DNA of 64,000 bases from Moraxella caprae DSM 19149 (GCF_000426885.1 NZ_AUGF01000015.1:1-64000); one strand, 5' to 3'; shown: positions 1 through 10,394, counted from the stretch's first letter. Numbers and translations: made by a program. Notes: a model not told the origin generated them from the sequence alone.

Positions 1-46
1 CAAGATTTGAACTTAGGGTAAAGCTCGTGTTTGGGTGGATTGGGTA

Positions 47-63
47 GTTTTGCAGGAAGTCTA
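47..63. repeat. Solo terminal inverted repeat end of the TTCCTGCAAAAC element
   Basis: The sequence GTTTTGCAGGAAGTCTA is identical to the right end of the 126-bp element at 31919-32044 and nearly identical to the right end of the one at 29948-30069. The DNA to its left does not match the palindromic core of those two elements. It is therefore either a lone end or the right end of a longer element, perhaps the parent insertion sequence, lying mostly outside the window. The second reading is inference. Confidence 0.6.
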
Positions 64-98
64 ATGAATGATTGATTTTAAAACCATTACCAAAACGG

Positions 99-704
99 TT
101 AGCCAAGCCACCCCATCATCATCGCTAAATGCCCAAACCAACTTGCCAAAACAATGGACAACGCCACACGGATAAACCAAATCAGCACCATTTTGCCCAC
201 GCTTAATGGGATTTTGGTTGCCAGCACGCACGGTATCATTGCCGAAAAGAAAACCACGCCCGACACCGATACGACCGCCGTCACATAACGGGTTAATAAA
301 TCGGCTTTGGCAAGGAGCAGAGCAGGCAAAAACATCTCAGCAAGTCCTGACGACAAGCCTTTGGCAACTGTCATCGGTTCAGACAATCCGCCAATCAAGG
401 TAAATGGGTATAAGATAATGCCAAGCAAATCAAACACAGGCGTATGTTTTTCTAACAACAGCCCAATCAAACCAATGGCAATAATAGACGGCACAATCGC
501 ACTTGCCATATTAACGCCATCAATAAAATTATCCCACAAAAGTTTGTATAAAGGCGGGGTATTTTTAGCGGTGTTAATACCTGTATTTATGGCGACTTTT
601 ATTCTGGGTGCATTTAATTTATCATTATCAGGAATTGTTTTTTCATCACTAAATCGGCTAATGGGCGGAATGCGTGCCGTGATTGCCGTATCCTTAACGA
701 GCAT
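99..704 (-). pseudogene. Truncated YjiH-family (nucleoside-recognition/gate domain) membrane protein, C-terminal half
   Basis: The 201 residues match the second half of YjiH-type transporters: an ARIPP linker near residue 10, a charged stretch, then about four hydrophobic segments including the gate-like region with GLAEMFLPALLLAKADL around residues 120-137. Family members of this two-gate type run to roughly 440-460 residues, so the N-terminal half is missing. No ribosome site precedes the ATG, and a terminator-like hairpin lies just upstream (723-750), so expression is doubtful. YjiH-type carriers often accompany hut genes, which fits its place behind hutU and suggests a former histidine-related transporter. 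A short functional variant cannot be excluded, but a decayed gene is more likely. Confidence 0.65.
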
Positions 705-722
705 TCAATTTTAAAAACAAAA

Positions 723-750
723 TAAGTCATCAGCAAATGCCAATGACTTA
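723..750 (-). terminator. Hairpin terminator after hutU
   Basis: The arms TAAGTCAT (723-730) and ATGACTTA (743-750) pair with a 12-base loop. Read on the minus strand, the second arm is followed by a T-rich run. It lies 23 bases past the hutU stop and before the YjiH remnant. Confidence 0.6.
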
Positions 751-772
751 ATTTTAATTTAGTTAATTAAAA

Positions 773-2479
773 TCACTTTATCATCGGCAAATTCAAACCA
801 AATTCCTTGGCGGTTTTAATCGCCAGCTCATAACCTGCGTCTGCGTGTCGCATTACGCCACCTCCGCAGTCATTGACAAGCACATTGGCTAGGCGTTTGG
901 CGGCTTCATCGGTGCCGTCCGCCACGATGACCATTCCAGAATGCTGACTGTATCCCATTCCCACACCACCGCCATGATGAAGCGATACCCAAGTTGCCCC
1001 GCCTGCGACATTGAGCATACCGTTTAGGAGTGCCCAGTCGGATACTGCATCCGTGCCGTCTTTCATAGACTCGGTTTCACGGTTGGGGCTGGCAACAGAG
1101 CCTGTGTCTAAGTGGTCTCGTCCGATGACGATGGGGGCTTTTAGCTCGCCACTTTTGACCATTTCGTTAAACGCCAATCCCGCCAAATGTCTCTCGCCCA
1201 AGCCAAGCCAGCAGATACGAGCAGGCAAACCTTGAAAATGAATGCGTTCGGTCGCCATATCCAGCCAGTTATGGACGTGCTTGTTGTCGGGGAATAATTC
1301 TTTAATTTTAGCGTCTGTTTTTTTGATGTCTTCTGGGTCGCCCGACAACGCCACCCAACGAAAAGGTCCTTTGCCTTGACAAAATAGCGGACGAATGTAA
1401 GCGGGGACAAAGCCGGGGAAATCAAAGGCGTTTTTAACCCCTTCATCAAAGGCAACTTGGCGAATGTTGTTGCCATAGTCGGTCGCAGGAATGCCCATTG
1501 CCACAAAGTCAAGGATTGCCTGCACGTGGACGGCACAGGATTTGGCGGCAACGGATTTTAGTTCATTGTAGCGACTTGGGTCGTTTTGGGCGGACTTCCA
1601 CTCATCGACCGTCCAGCCCATTGGCAAATAGCCATTGATAAGGTCGTGGGCGGAAGTTTGATCGGTTACTAGGTCGGGTTTGATTTCCCCATTTTTGGCT
1701 CGTTTGACCATTTCGGGCAAAATCTCAGCTGCGTTGCCAAGCAGGGCAATGGACACCGCTTCGCCACGGCTTGTGTGCTCTTTAATCAGTTCATAAGCGT
1801 GGTCTAGGTCGTCTGCTTGCTTATCCACATAGCCTGTCCGCAGACGAAAATCAATGCTAGACTGCTGACATTCAATGTTAAGGCTTACCGCCCCTGCAAA
1901 AGTCGCCGCCAAAGGCTGAGCCCCGCCCATTCCGCCAAGCCCTGCGGTCAAAATCCAACGCCCCCTCCAGTTGTCGGTAGATTTGTCCGTGCCGTTGCCA
2001 TAGTGCTGAGCCCCTGCTTCGGCAAAGGTCTCATAAGTGCCTTGTACAATGCCCTGCGTGCCAATATAAATCCAGCTGCCTGCGGTCATTTGCCCATACA
2101 TAAACAAATCTTTTTTGTCAAGCTCGTTAAAATGCTCCCAAGTTGCCCATTTTGGCACAAGGTTGGAGTTGGCAATCAAAACTCTTGGGGCGTTTTCGTG
2201 GGTGTTAAACACGCCCACAGGCTTACCTGACTGGATTAAAAGCGTTTGGTTGGTTTCAAGGGTTTTAAGGCTTTCTAGAATCTGGTCATAGCATTCCCAG
2301 TTTCTCGCCGCCCGTCCAATACCGCCATACACCACAAGGCTTTGCGGATTTTCCGCCACATCGGGGTGGAGGTTGTTTTGAATCATACGATACGGGGCTT
2401 CGGTCAGCCAGCTTTTGCAGGTCAAGGTTGTGCCTGTGGGGGCTTTGATGATACGAGTGGGGTCGGTGCGAGTTGCCAT
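773..2479 (-). CDS. hutU: Urocanate hydratase
   Basis: Converts trans-urocanate to 4-imidazolone-5-propionate, the second step of histidine breakdown in the cytoplasm, with tightly bound NAD+ as electrophile. The 568-residue length is normal for the family (about 555-560). The glycine-rich NAD-binding stretch [18 protein letters not shown] is present, as is the [11 protein letters not shown] motif holding the active-site cysteine (about residue 423). The ATG follows a good ribosome site (AAGGAA). The gene is divergent from hutC, which should repress it through the palindrome at 2539-2554. No hutH, hutI or hutG is in the window, so the rest of the pathway must lie elsewhere or be absent. The function is certain from sequence. 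Confidence 0.97.
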   Translation of the reverse strand: MATRTDPTRIIKAPTGTTLTCKSWLTEAPYRMIQNNLHPDVAENPQSLVVYGGIGRAARNWECYDQILESLKTLETNQTLLIQSGKPVGVFNTHENAPRVLIANSNLVPKWATWEHFNELDKKDLFMYGQMTAGSWIYIGTQGIVQGTYETFAEAGAQHYGNGTDKSTDNWRGRWILTAGLGGMGGAQPLAATFAGAVSLNIECQQSSIDFRLRTGYVDKQADDLDHAYELIKEHTSRGEAVSIALLGNAAEILPEMVKRAKNGEIKPDLVTDQTSAHDLINGYLPMGWTVDEWKSAQNDPSRYNELKSVAAKSCAVHVQAILDFVAMGIPATDYGNNIRQVAFDEGVKNAFDFPGFVPAYIRPLFCQGKGPFRWVALSGDPEDIKKTDAKIKELFPDNKHVHNWLDMATERIHFQGLPARICWLGLGERHLAGLAFNEMVKSGELKAPIVIGRDHLDTGSVASPNRETESMKDGTDAVSDWALLNGMLNVAGGATWVSLHHGGGVGMGYSQHSGMVIVADGTDEAAKRLANVLVNDCGGGVMRHADAGYELAIKTAKEFGLNLPMIK

Positions 2480-2538
2480 AATGCGTTCCTTTTTTTGGGG
2501 GTTTTGGGTTGTCTTGTGAATGACTTAATCAAACTCAA

Positions 2539-2554
2539 ATTTGTCTATACAAAT
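2539..2554. promoter_or_regulatory. Candidate HutC operator
   Basis: ATTTGTCTATACAAAT has perfect 6-base arms (ATTTGT/ACAAAT) around CTAT. It resembles the TGTATA-TACA type palindromes bound by GntR-family HutC proteins. It lies 60 bases upstream of hutU and 120 bases upstream of hutC, where it could control both divergent promoters. Function is inferred from position and symmetry. Confidence 0.6.
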
Positions 2555-2674
2555 TTAAGACCAATTTAGCAAAAAATTTGGGGAAATGCAAGGGGTTTTT
2601 GATTATTTTACCAAAAATCATTATCTTTAATTTTGGCTTAAAATACGCTATACTATTAGTTTTTAGCCAAGACC

Positions 2675-3379
2675 ATGCCAAAAACACCCGCCTACCAACG
2701 CATAAAATCCGCCATCTTAGCCAAAATCCACGCAGGACAATGGGCAGTCGGCTCTGCCATTCCCACCGAGATGGCGTTGTCTCGTGAATTTGGCGTGGCT
2801 CGCATGACCGTCAATCGTGCCCTAAAAGAGCTGACCGATGAGCAGGTGCTAGAACGCCGTCAAGGGTCGGGGACGTTTGTCGCCCAGCAACAATTCAACC
2901 AAACCTTTATCACCGTTCGCAACATCGCCCACGACATAGAAAGCACAGGCAAACGCTATCACGCCAAAGTCGTAAGCCAGCTTGCCTTGCCCCATAGCGA
3001 CTTACCGCCATCAGCTCGGGTGGTATTTCATAACACTCAGCGTCTGTACAAAGTGGAGATTGTGCATTTTGGCGATGATAAGCCTTTGCAATTTGAACGG
3101 CGTTTTGTGGATTTGGCGATTATCCCTGCCTTTGAATATCAAGATTTTAATAAAATCAACACAAGCGACTACCTTATCAGTCAAGTACCGCTTGTGCGTG
3201 GACACTATTTTATTGAAGCCAAGCCTTGTCCGCCTGATGTGGCGACTTTTTTGGACTGTCAGCCAAACTCGCCTGCCCTGCGTTTGTCTCGCTACACATA
3301 TTCAGGCGATAAGGTTGTTACCTTTGTGCAGATGTGGCACGATGGGGCGACTTTTCGTTTTGATGGGGAATTGGGCTAA
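2675..3379 (+). CDS. hutC: Histidine utilisation repressor HutC (GntR family)
   Basis: Transcription factor expected to repress hut genes and release DNA when urocanate binds. Residues 5-70 form a GntR winged helix-turn-helix (PTEMALSREFGVARMTVNRALKEL region, then the wing ERRQGSGTFVA). The rest is a UTRA ligand-binding domain ending in the typical DGATFRFDGEL tail. The 234-residue length is normal. It is transcribed away from hutU across a 195-base gap with a -10-like TATACT at 2649-2654. The ATG chosen has a poor ribosome site, but the protein begins exactly where the family does. The specific HutC assignment rests on both the UTRA type and the hutU neighbour. Confidence 0.93.
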   Translation: MPKTPAYQRIKSAILAKIHAGQWAVGSAIPTEMALSREFGVARMTVNRALKELTDEQVLERRQGSGTFVAQQQFNQTFITVRNIAHDIESTGKRYHAKVVSQLALPHSDLPPSARVVFHNTQRLYKVEIVHFGDDKPLQFERRFVDLAIIPAFEYQDFNKINTSDYLISQVPLVRGHYFIEAKPCPPDVATFLDCQPNSPALRLSRYTYSGDKVVTFVQMWHDGATFRFDGELG

Positions 3380-3445
3380 GGCTGGGTTTGTCATAGATTT
3401 GTCGCATGGTGTGATACATGCTTTTTAAAAATAAGTTTTATAGAC

Positions 3446-3478
3446 AAAACCCCAATCTAAGGCTAAATTGGGGTTTTT
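3446..3478. terminator. Bidirectional terminator between hutC and the glutamate dehydrogenase gene
   Basis: AAAACCCCAAT (3446-3456) pairs with ATTGGGGTTTT (from 3467), with a T-run on the plus strand and an A-run on the other side. It sits between two convergent genes and can serve both. Confidence 0.75.
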
Positions 3479-3522
3479 GATGGCTTAAAATTTTTAAAAA
3501 TAGTTATAAATTCAAAGCTGTT

Positions 3523-6500
3523 TTAAACCGCTTTTAAGCCATTGACTTCACTCAGTAGTACCGACAGTTCCGCCAGTCCCACTTTGTCCGATAAGCCATT
3601 TATCTGCTCTGAGAGTACCGCCAGTCGCTCACGGTGCTTATCCTGCCATGCTGACAGACCACCTACCGCCAACACATCGGTGATGAGTGCCATGAGCGTG
3701 CGGTTAAACTCACCGGTGAGTGCATAAGACACTTTTCTGTCCCAATAACTCTCGGCAGGCAACTCCGCCACCGCTGATGTTAGCTTATCCATGTGTAGCT
3801 GTGAGAACACGCCAAAATACGCTTGTGCCACATCGGTCACTGCCACGCCTTTTTGGTCGGCAAGTGCCACGACATCTAGGGCATGCACATAGATGGGCAA
3901 GCGGGCAAAGGCACGGGCATCATCATCGCTAAGTCCTTGGGCGGTCAAATCAGCGACATCTTTGGCGATATACGCCCCAAAATGCTCATCAATGACATCA
4001 TAAGAGAACAAGTTCGCCACCAAGTTTTTAAAGGTCAGTGCCGTCTGTGCCACACTCTCGCCTGTCAGCTGACGGTTTAGGAACCATGTCATGCCTTGTT
4101 TTAGCACGTCTTGAATGGTAAGTTCAAGCTCGATTTGGGTGTTGCCAGCGACGACATTGTCAAGGCTTGACAGTCTGTCCCACATCGCTTGTACATCAAA
4201 GACATCACGCACGATGGCATAGCTTCGGGTGATATCCGCCACGCTGTGACCTGTCTCATCACTCATGGCAAACACATTTTCTATGCCCAAGCGGTTCACC
4301 AGTCCATTAGTCAGATAAGTACAGATAATCTCACGGTGCAGGCGATGGCGAGTCATCTCATCAAAGAACTGCTCGCCCAACGTATCTGGGAAGTACTTTT
4401 TAAGCTCATGCAAGAAGTAGGCATCTTCGGTCAGACCACTGCCAAGCAGTTCATCATACACCCACATTTTGCCATAAGACAACAGTACCGCCAGCTCAGG
4501 GTTGGTCAGCCCATGTCCATCTTTTGCCTTGCGTTTGGTTAGGGTGTCATCGCTTGGCAGGTATTCGATGGCACGGTCAAGGCGACCCGCTTTTTCTAAG
4601 AAATTCATAAAGCGAATATGCTCGCCTGTACGCTCATATGCTTGATAAACGGACAGCTCAATGGTCTGTGGCTGTAAGTAGTTTTGGCGTAGTACCAAAT
4701 TTGCCACCGTATTGGTCATGCTCGCCAGCAAGTCATTACGCTGTTTGATGGTCATATCTCCACGCTCAGTAACTGAGCCTAATAGGATTTTGATGTTCAC
4801 TTCATGGTCTGAGCAGTTCACACCGCCTGAATTGTCAATGGCATCGGTGTAGATACGTCCGCCATGTAGGGCATACTCAATACGTCCACGCTGAGTACAG
4901 CCTAGGTTACCACCCTCGCCCACAACTTTGGCACGCACTTCACGTCCGTCCACACGAATGGCATCGTTGGCACGGTCGCCCACATCGCTGTGGTCTTCAT
5001 CAGATGACTTGATGTAAGTGCCGATACCGCCATTCCAAATCAAGTCCACAGGGGCTTTTAGAAGTTTGTTTAGTAGCTCATTGGGCGTTAAGCTGTCCTC
5101 AGCGATGTCAAAACGCTCTTTCATCTGTGGGCTGATGGCGATGGCTTTGTCGGTGCGATTAAATATCCCACCGCCTTCGCTGATAAGCTCTGCCTTATAA
5201 TCCGTCCATGCCGAACGTGGCAAATTAAACAGACGCTCACGCTCTTCAAAGCTTGCCTTGGCATCAGGATTTGGGTCAATAAAGATGTGCAAGTGGTTAA
5301 AGGCTGCCACAAGGCGGATATTTTTGGACAGTAGCACGCCATTACCAAACACATCTCCGCTCATGTCGCCAATGCCCACCACGGTGAATTCATCACGGGC
5401 TTGAATGTCTTTGCCCATCAAGCGAAAATGGCGTTTGACGCTCTCCCACGCCCCACGAGCGGTAATGCCCATGCCTTTGTGGTCGTAGCCTGCCGAGCCA
5501 CCCGAGGCAAAGGCATCTTGTAGCCAAAAGTTGTATTCGGCGGACAAAGCGTTGGCAATGTCTGAGAAAGTCGCTGTGCCTTTGTCGGCTGCCACCACCA
5601 AATAGGGGTCGTCCTCGTCATGGCGGACGGTATCGGCAGGCGGGACAACATTGCCATCAACCAAATTATCCGTTAAGTCCAACAAGCCACGGATGTAGGT
5701 CTGATAGCACGCCACGCCTTCGGCTTGCCACGTCTCACGGCTTGCCTGCTTGGATTTGTCTTTGCAGACAAAACCGCCTTTTGAGCCGACAGGCACGATG
5801 ACTGAGTTTTTGACCATTTGGGCTTTGACAAGTCCCAACACTTCGGTGCGGTAGTCTTCCATGCGGTCAGACCATCTAAGTCCGCCACGAGCCACCTTAC
5901 CACCACGCAAATGCACCCCTTCAACCCTTGGCGAGTACACATAAATCTCAAACATGGGCTTGGGCTTTGGCAAATTGGGAATATCACTTGCTTTGAATTT
6001 AAAAGACAAGCGGTCTTTTCTTGCTCCATCTTTGTCCACTTGATAAAAGTTGGTGCGGAGCATGGCGTTTAACAAATCCAAGAACCAACGCACAATGCGG
6101 TCTTCATCAAGGCTTGTTACCAAGCTAAGCTCACTGTCAATCTGTGCCAAAATCGGGGCGGTGTCCGTCTGCTCGGTGGGCGACATCTTGGCATGGAACA
6201 GCTTGACAAGCAAACTGGCAATGGCGGGATTGCCCACCAACGTGCTGTGAATGTACTCGGTCGAAAACGGGGCTCGGGCTTGGACGATATAGCGAGACAA
6301 GGCACGCAATACCACCACATCATAGGTGTCAATGTCCGTGGTCAAAATCAGCTGATTTAGGCGGTCGGACTCAACACGCCCTTGCCAAATTTCATCTAAG
6401 GCATGCTCCACCTGCGTTTTGACTGCGGTCAAATCCACCGTCAATCCTGCTTTTAAGGTGAGTTTATACTCTTGTAACCACAAATCATCGCTAACATCAG

Positions 6501-8331
6501 GGGTGTCTTGCCCACCAAAGTCATAAGTGGACGCTGAGATGACCGCCACCCCAAAATGCTCCAATATCGGCAAGACGTGCGACAACGTCAAAATCTCGCC
6601 CCTGCCGTAGAGTTTTAGGGTTAGGCTGTCCGCACGCTCGCCTGCCGACTGATACAAATGCCAAATCTTAGGCTTATCATCATCAAGTGACAGCAGTTTA
6701 GTAGTATCTGCCACCGCCGTATGCACATCAAACCGTTCACGATACGTCAAAGGAATGCTCGCCCCCAATGTCGCCAGTATCTCTTTGGCACGGCTCTCGC
6801 CTGTCTGGGCGGTTAGGGCTTTGGCGTATTCATCTGTCCAGTCGTGCATGAGTGTCGACAGTTCACGCTCCAACTTGGCTAGGCCATAATCCTTGACCTT
6901 GCCTGTCTCGGTGCGTACATGGATATGCACACGGGCGTGATGAAGCTCGTTAAATTCGGTCGTAAAGCTCGATGACACACCGCCAAAGGCTTGGGTTAGA
7001 ATGTCTTGGATTTTTTGACGTAAGTCACTGTTAAACTTAGACAACGGTACATAGACCAGACACGATACAAATCTTTGATAATGGTCGGTACGCACGAGCA
7101 GACGTAGGCGGTTTTTGTCCTGCAAGCTGGCAATGCTCGCCACCATCGGGTAGAGCTCATCGGTACTGGCTTGGAATAGGTCATCACGGGGCAAGGTATT
7201 GACGATGTGGGTAAGTTTAAGATAAGCATGGCTGTTTTTGGGCAGGCGTGACATGGCAAGGATTTTACCTGCTTTCTCGTTGAGTAGCGGAATGTTCGCC
7301 ACGCTGGTCTGATACGCCCGTGATGTCAAAAGTCCAACAAAACGATATTCGCCAATCAGCTCGCCTTGGTCGTTGTATTTTTGAATGCCTAAAAAGTCCA
7401 GATAAGCGGGGCGATGGATGGGCGACAGCCGTGCCGATTTAGATAGTAGTAATACACGTGGCTCGGCTATCAGGTGTTTTAGGTGCGTGGGCAGACCGTG
7501 AAAACTCTTGGACAACTCATCGGTCTCCTTGCCTTGTAGCACGCCCAGTCCGCTACCACCCACCGAGTACAGCTCAGGCACACCATGGTCATTTTCAAAA
7601 CGGTACTCACGATATCCCATAAAGATAAAATTATCACGCCCCACCCATTCCAAAAAGCCTGTCACCGCTTCTTTGGTATAATGCTCCGTGGGAATGGGCA
7701 GGCTTTTTAGCTCTTCTTTAATCTCGTCTAGCTTATCTGCCATCGCCCCAAAGTCGCCAACAATGACATCAATGGTGTGGACTTTCTTTAATAGCATCTC
7801 TTTGATATCCGCCAACTTATCCTCGCTTTGGCGGTCAATCTCAACATGCACCAACGCAAAACAGCTGTCCGCACGACCACTGCTCTCATCAACCGCTTGA
7901 ATGTCGCTGATGTGTCCGTCCGTGCGTTCTACCTTGATGATGTTATTATAAATGCGATGAACGCCAATGCCCTGACGCTCCAAGCTCATGAGTAGTGTGT
8001 CGGTCAAAAAGGGGCGGTCAATGGCGACCAAAGCAATGATGGTACGCTCACTGTTAAACAGGTGCGACTCACCCAAAGGGTTGATGACGCTGATGTTGGG
8101 GCTTTTGCTGTTATGCGTTTTTAGTAAGCTAAAATGGTGTAATGCCATGCCCGACAACGTCTCATCGGAGAATCTGTCTGCCATCTCTATGGGCAAGTGC
8201 TGATAATAGATGGGGATAAACTTCGCTAGCATCTCTTGATAATTGGCATGGTTGTCATGATGATGGCTTGTGGCGTGACGGGCGATGTTGCTGACACGTT
8301 TTGGGCTGATGGTTAGATGGTTGCTTGTCAT
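3523..8331 (-). CDS. gdhB: NAD-specific glutamate dehydrogenase, large (about 180 kDa) type
   Basis: Oxidises glutamate to 2-oxoglutarate and ammonia with NAD+, a catabolic step linking amino-acid use to the TCA cycle. The 1602-residue length fits the large bacterial NAD-GDH class typified by Pseudomonas GdhB and Streptomyces GDH. The N-terminal half is the regulatory region of that class (ACT-like segments). The catalytic core lies around residues 780-1230, with GGLRWSDRMEDYRTEVLGL, the GSKGGF lysine motif near residue 850 and the downstream NAD-binding domain (AKVVGEGGNLGCTQRGRIE). The start has a clear AGGA site. A Correia-like repeat lies about 200-300 bases upstream and could affect transcription. 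The gene is monocistronic, with the terminator at 3446-3478 behind it. Confidence 0.95.
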   Translation of the reverse strand: MTSNHLTISPKRVSNIARHATSHHHDNHANYQEMLAKFIPIYYQHLPIEMADRFSDETLSGMALHHFSLLKTHNSKSPNISVINPLGESHLFNSERTIIALVAIDRPFLTDTLLMSLERQGIGVHRIYNNIIKVERTDGHISDIQAVDESSGRADSCFALVHVEIDRQSEDKLADIKEMLLKKVHTIDVIVGDFGAMADKLDEIKEELKSLPIPTEHYTKEAVTGFLEWVGRDNFIFMGYREYRFENDHGVPELYSVGGSGLGVLQGKETDELSKSFHGLPTHLKHLIAEPRVLLLSKSARLSPIHRPAYLDFLGIQKYNDQGELIGEYRFVGLLTSRAYQTSVANIPLLNEKAGKILAMSRLPKNSHAYLKLTHIVNTLPRDDLFQASTDELYPMVASIASLQDKNRLRLLVRTDHYQRFVSCLVYVPLSKFNSDLRQKIQDILTQAFGGVSSSFTTEFNELHHARVHIHVRTETGKVKDYGLAKLERELSTLMHDWTDEYAKALTAQTGESRAKEILATLGASIPLTYRERFDVHTAVADTTKLLSLDDDKPKIWHLYQSAGERADSLTLKLYGRGEILTLSHVLPILEHFGVAVISASTYDFGGQDTPDVSDDLWLQEYKLTLKAGLTVDLTAVKTQVEHALDEIWQGRVESDRLNQLILTTDIDTYDVVVLRALSRYIVQARAPFSTEYIHSTLVGNPAIASLLVKLFHAKMSPTEQTDTAPILAQIDSELSLVTSLDEDRIVRWFLDLLNAMLRTNFYQVDKDGARKDRLSFKFKASDIPNLPKPKPMFEIYVYSPRVEGVHLRGGKVARGGLRWSDRMEDYRTEVLGLVKAQMVKNSVIVPVGSKGGFVCKDKSKQASRETWQAEGVACYQTYIRGLLDLTDNLVDGNVVPPADTVRHDEDDPYLVVAADKGTATFSDIANALSAEYNFWLQDAFASGGSAGYDHKGMGITARGAWESVKRHFRLMGKDIQARDEFTVVGIGDMSGDVFGNGVLLSKNIRLVAAFNHLHIFIDPNPDAKASFEERERLFNLPRSAWTDYKAELISEGGGIFNRTDKAIAISPQMKERFDIAEDSLTPNELLNKLLKAPVDLIWNGGIGTYIKSSDEDHSDVGDRANDAIRVDGREVRAKVVGEGGNLGCTQRGRIEYALHGGRIYTDAIDNSGGVNCSDHEVNIKILLGSVTERGDMTIKQRNDLLASMTNTVANLVLRQNYLQPQTIELSVYQAYERTGEHIRFMNFLEKAGRLDRAIEYLPSDDTLTKRKAKDGHGLTNPELAVLLSYGKMWVYDELLGSGLTEDAYFLHELKKYFPDTLGEQFFDEMTRHRLHREIICTYLTNGLVNRLGIENVFAMSDETGHSVADITRSYAIVRDVFDVQAMWDRLSSLDNVVAGNTQIELELTIQDVLKQGMTWFLNRQLTGESVAQTALTFKNLVANLFSYDVIDEHFGAYIAKDVADLTAQGLSDDDARAFARLPIYVHALDVVALADQKGVAVTDVAQAYFGVFSQLHMDKLTSAVAELPAESYWDRKVSYALTGEFNRTLMALITDVLAVGGLSAWQDKHRERLAVLSEQINGLSDKVGLAELSVLLSEVNGLKAV

Positions 8332-8526
8332 GTTTTTTTCCTATTGGTTTTAACCGTAAATGTTTAAAATAAACGTGCATAAACTAAACCAAAGCTGACA
8401 AAATAGCAAATGGAAAATCTTTGTATTATTATTAGTTTTTATGATAAATATAAAATTTTTTAGATATATTTCTGATAAGTGTTTTGGCTGGGTCTGAGAT
8501 GTACTAACATCCGTCTTTGTAATTTG
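8332..8526. other. AT-rich leader region of the glutamate dehydrogenase gene
   Basis: About 195 bases of AT-rich DNA between the gdhB start and the repeat at 8527-8631. It presumably carries the gdhB promoter, but no clear -35/-10 pair stands out. No reading frame here looks coding. Confidence 0.4.
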
Positions 8527-8631
8527 TATAGTCTGCCAACTTTGAAATAATACTGTGTCAAACTCGCTCGTAGTACTACTTGTACAACTTCGCTCGTTTT
8601 CCTTGTCTTATTTCAAATTTGTTTGACTATA
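8527..8631. repeat. Correia-like miniature inverted-repeat element
   Basis: A 105-base element that begins TATAGTC and ends GACTATA. Aligned end to end, about 18 of the outer 24 bases match (TATAGTC-N-CAA-TTTGAAATAA on both arms). Its inside contains GTACTACTTGTAC and CCTTGTCTTATTT, close to the inner words I recall from Neisseria Correia repeat enclosed elements (GTACTATTTGTAC, CCTTGTCCTGATTT), whose ends also begin TATAG. It sits upstream of gdhB and behind betA, both on the minus strand. Confidence 0.7.
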
Positions 8632-8649
8632 TTTTGCAATGAAAATAAA

Positions 8650-8673
8650 AAAGGGCGAATAAATCCGCCCTTT
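8650..8673 (-). terminator. Terminator after betA
   Basis: AAAGGGCG (8650-8657) pairs with CGCCCTTT (8666-8673). On the minus strand the stem is followed by TTTTTTATTTTC. It lies 8 bases past the betA stop codon. Confidence 0.8.
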
Positions 8674-8681
8674 ATAAACCC

Positions 8682-10394
8682 CTAAAGCATCATACTCGGG
8701 TCAAACGCTCGAACAGGCTCTTGTCTTAGCACATTGGGGTCGGCTTTGTAGTAACCTGCCGTTGATTTTGGCAATTTTTGCCCACGCATGACATCGGCGA
8801 TTTTTTCCGCCATCATAATGGTAGTGGCATTTAGGTTACCTGTGATGATAAGGGGCATGATAGACGCATCAACGACACGCAAGCCTTCTAAGCCATGCAC
8901 ACGCCCTTGGCTGTCCACCACCGCCATATCGTCCATGCCCATTTTACAACTACAAGACGGATGATAAGCGGTCTCGGCATGATTACGCACAAATTCATCA
9001 AGCTCGGCATCGGTTTGGGCATGACGGCTTGGGCTAATCTCACGCCCACGGTACTCATCCAAAGCAGGCTGGTGCATAATCTCACGAGTGATACGAATGC
9101 CGTCTCTAAACTCTTGCCAGTCTTGCTCGTGCGACATATAATTAAACAAAATGCTGGGGTGGTCGTGGGGATTTAGCGATTTTAGGCGGATACGCCCACG
9201 AGACGGCGAACGCATGGAGCCAACGTGTGCTTGAAAACCATGCTCTTCTACGGCATTTGAGCCGTTGTAGTTAATGGCAACTGGCAAAAAGTGATACTGG
9301 ATATTTGGCCATTCAAATTCAGGACGAGTTCGGATAAAGCCCCCTGCCTCAAACTGATTGCTTGCTCCAATGCCTGTTCCCAAGAACAGCCACTCCGCCC
9401 CAATGGCAGGTTGATTGTACCATTTTAGGGCAGGATACAGCGATACGGGTTTTTTGCATTCGTATTGTAGATACATCTCCAAATGATCTTGCAAGTTCTC
9501 GCCCACCCCTGGTAAGTCATGCACAACAGGGATTTTAAATTCATCAAGCAAATTTTTTGCCCCAACGCCCGAACGCTGTAAAATCTGTGGAGAGGCAATC
9601 GCCCCTGCCGAAAGTATCACTTCTCGCTTGGCGTGAACGGTTGTGGGATTTGTGTCATTGCCTTGTAGATACTGCACGCCAATGGCACGCTTACCTGAAA
9701 ATAGGATTTTGTCGGTTACGGCATGGGTTTTTATGGTAAGATTGGGGCGTGATTTTGCCATGTCTAGATAGCCCCGAGCCGTGCTAGAACGGCGTCCTTT
9801 TGGTGTAACCGTTCTGTCCATAGGTCCAAAGCCTTCTTGCTGATAGCCGTTCAAATCATCGGTGCGTGGATATCCTGCTTGCACGCCTGCTTCTACCATG
9901 GCATTAAACAGCACGCTACTACCAATTGCCGTGCCACGCTGTGAAGTTGTTACACTCACAGGACCTGTGCCACCGTGATAGTCGTTTTCGCCCACATCAC
10001 GGGTCTCGCTCTTTTTATAATAGGGCAAACAGTCGGCATAGCTCCAATCTTCTAGCCCGTCCATTTTTGCCCAATTGTCCAAATCCATGGCATTACCACG
10101 AATATAGCACATACCATTGATGAGCGATGAACCGCCAAGCCCCTTACCACGTCCGCACTCCATACGGCGGTTGTTCATATAAGGCTCAGGGTCGGTCAGA
10201 TATGCCCAATTGTAGCGTTTGCCTTGCAAGGGGTACGCCAGTGCCGCAGGCATTTGCGTACGAAAATCCAAGCGATAATCAGGACCACCTGCTTCCAAAA
10301 GTAGCACGCTCACATCGCTGTCTTCTGTCAGACGCGTGGCAAGCACATTACCTGCCGAACCTGCTCCGATGATGATATAGTCATATTCTGTCAT
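8682..10394 (-). CDS. betA: Choline dehydrogenase
   Basis: FAD-dependent GMC-family oxidoreductase that oxidises choline to betaine aldehyde at the inner face of the membrane, feeding electrons to the respiratory chain. The dinucleotide fold [16 protein letters not shown] lies at residues 6-21, the substrate-loop motif [16 protein letters not shown] near residue 95, and the conserved histidine region [13 protein letters not shown] in the C-terminal quarter. The 570-residue length is normal. It follows betB by 42 bases on the same strand, so the two form a betBA operon ended by the hairpin at 8650-8673. Paralogous GMC alcohol dehydrogenases exist, but the betB and betT neighbours settle the call. 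Confidence 0.95.
   Translation of the reverse strand: MTEYDYIIIGAGSAGNVLATRLTEDSDVSVLLLEAGGPDYRLDFRTQMPAALAYPLQGKRYNWAYLTDPEPYMNNRRMECGRGKGLGGSSLINGMCYIRGNAMDLDNWAKMDGLEDWSYADCLPYYKKSETRDVGENDYHGGTGPVSVTTSQRGTAIGSSVLFNAMVEAGVQAGYPRTDDLNGYQQEGFGPMDRTVTPKGRRSSTARGYLDMAKSRPNLTIKTHAVTDKILFSGKRAIGVQYLQGNDTNPTTVHAKREVILSAGAIASPQILQRSGVGAKNLLDEFKIPVVHDLPGVGENLQDHLEMYLQYECKKPVSLYPALKWYNQPAIGAEWLFLGTGIGASNQFEAGGFIRTRPEFEWPNIQYHFLPVAINYNGSNAVEEHGFQAHVGSMRSPSRGRIRLKSLNPHDHPSILFNYMSHEQDWQEFRDGIRITREIMHQPALDEYRGREISPSRHAQTDAELDEFVRNHAETAYHPSCSCKMGMDDMAVVDSQGRVHGLEGLRVVDASIMPLIITGNLNATTIMMAEKIADVMRGQKLPKSTAGYYKADPNVLRQEPVRAFDPSMML

Noticed and set aside
307-714. A 135-codon plus-strand frame opposite the YjiH remnant
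   Set aside because: It mirrors the remnant's codons on the other strand. The minus-strand reading matches a known family, and this one does not.
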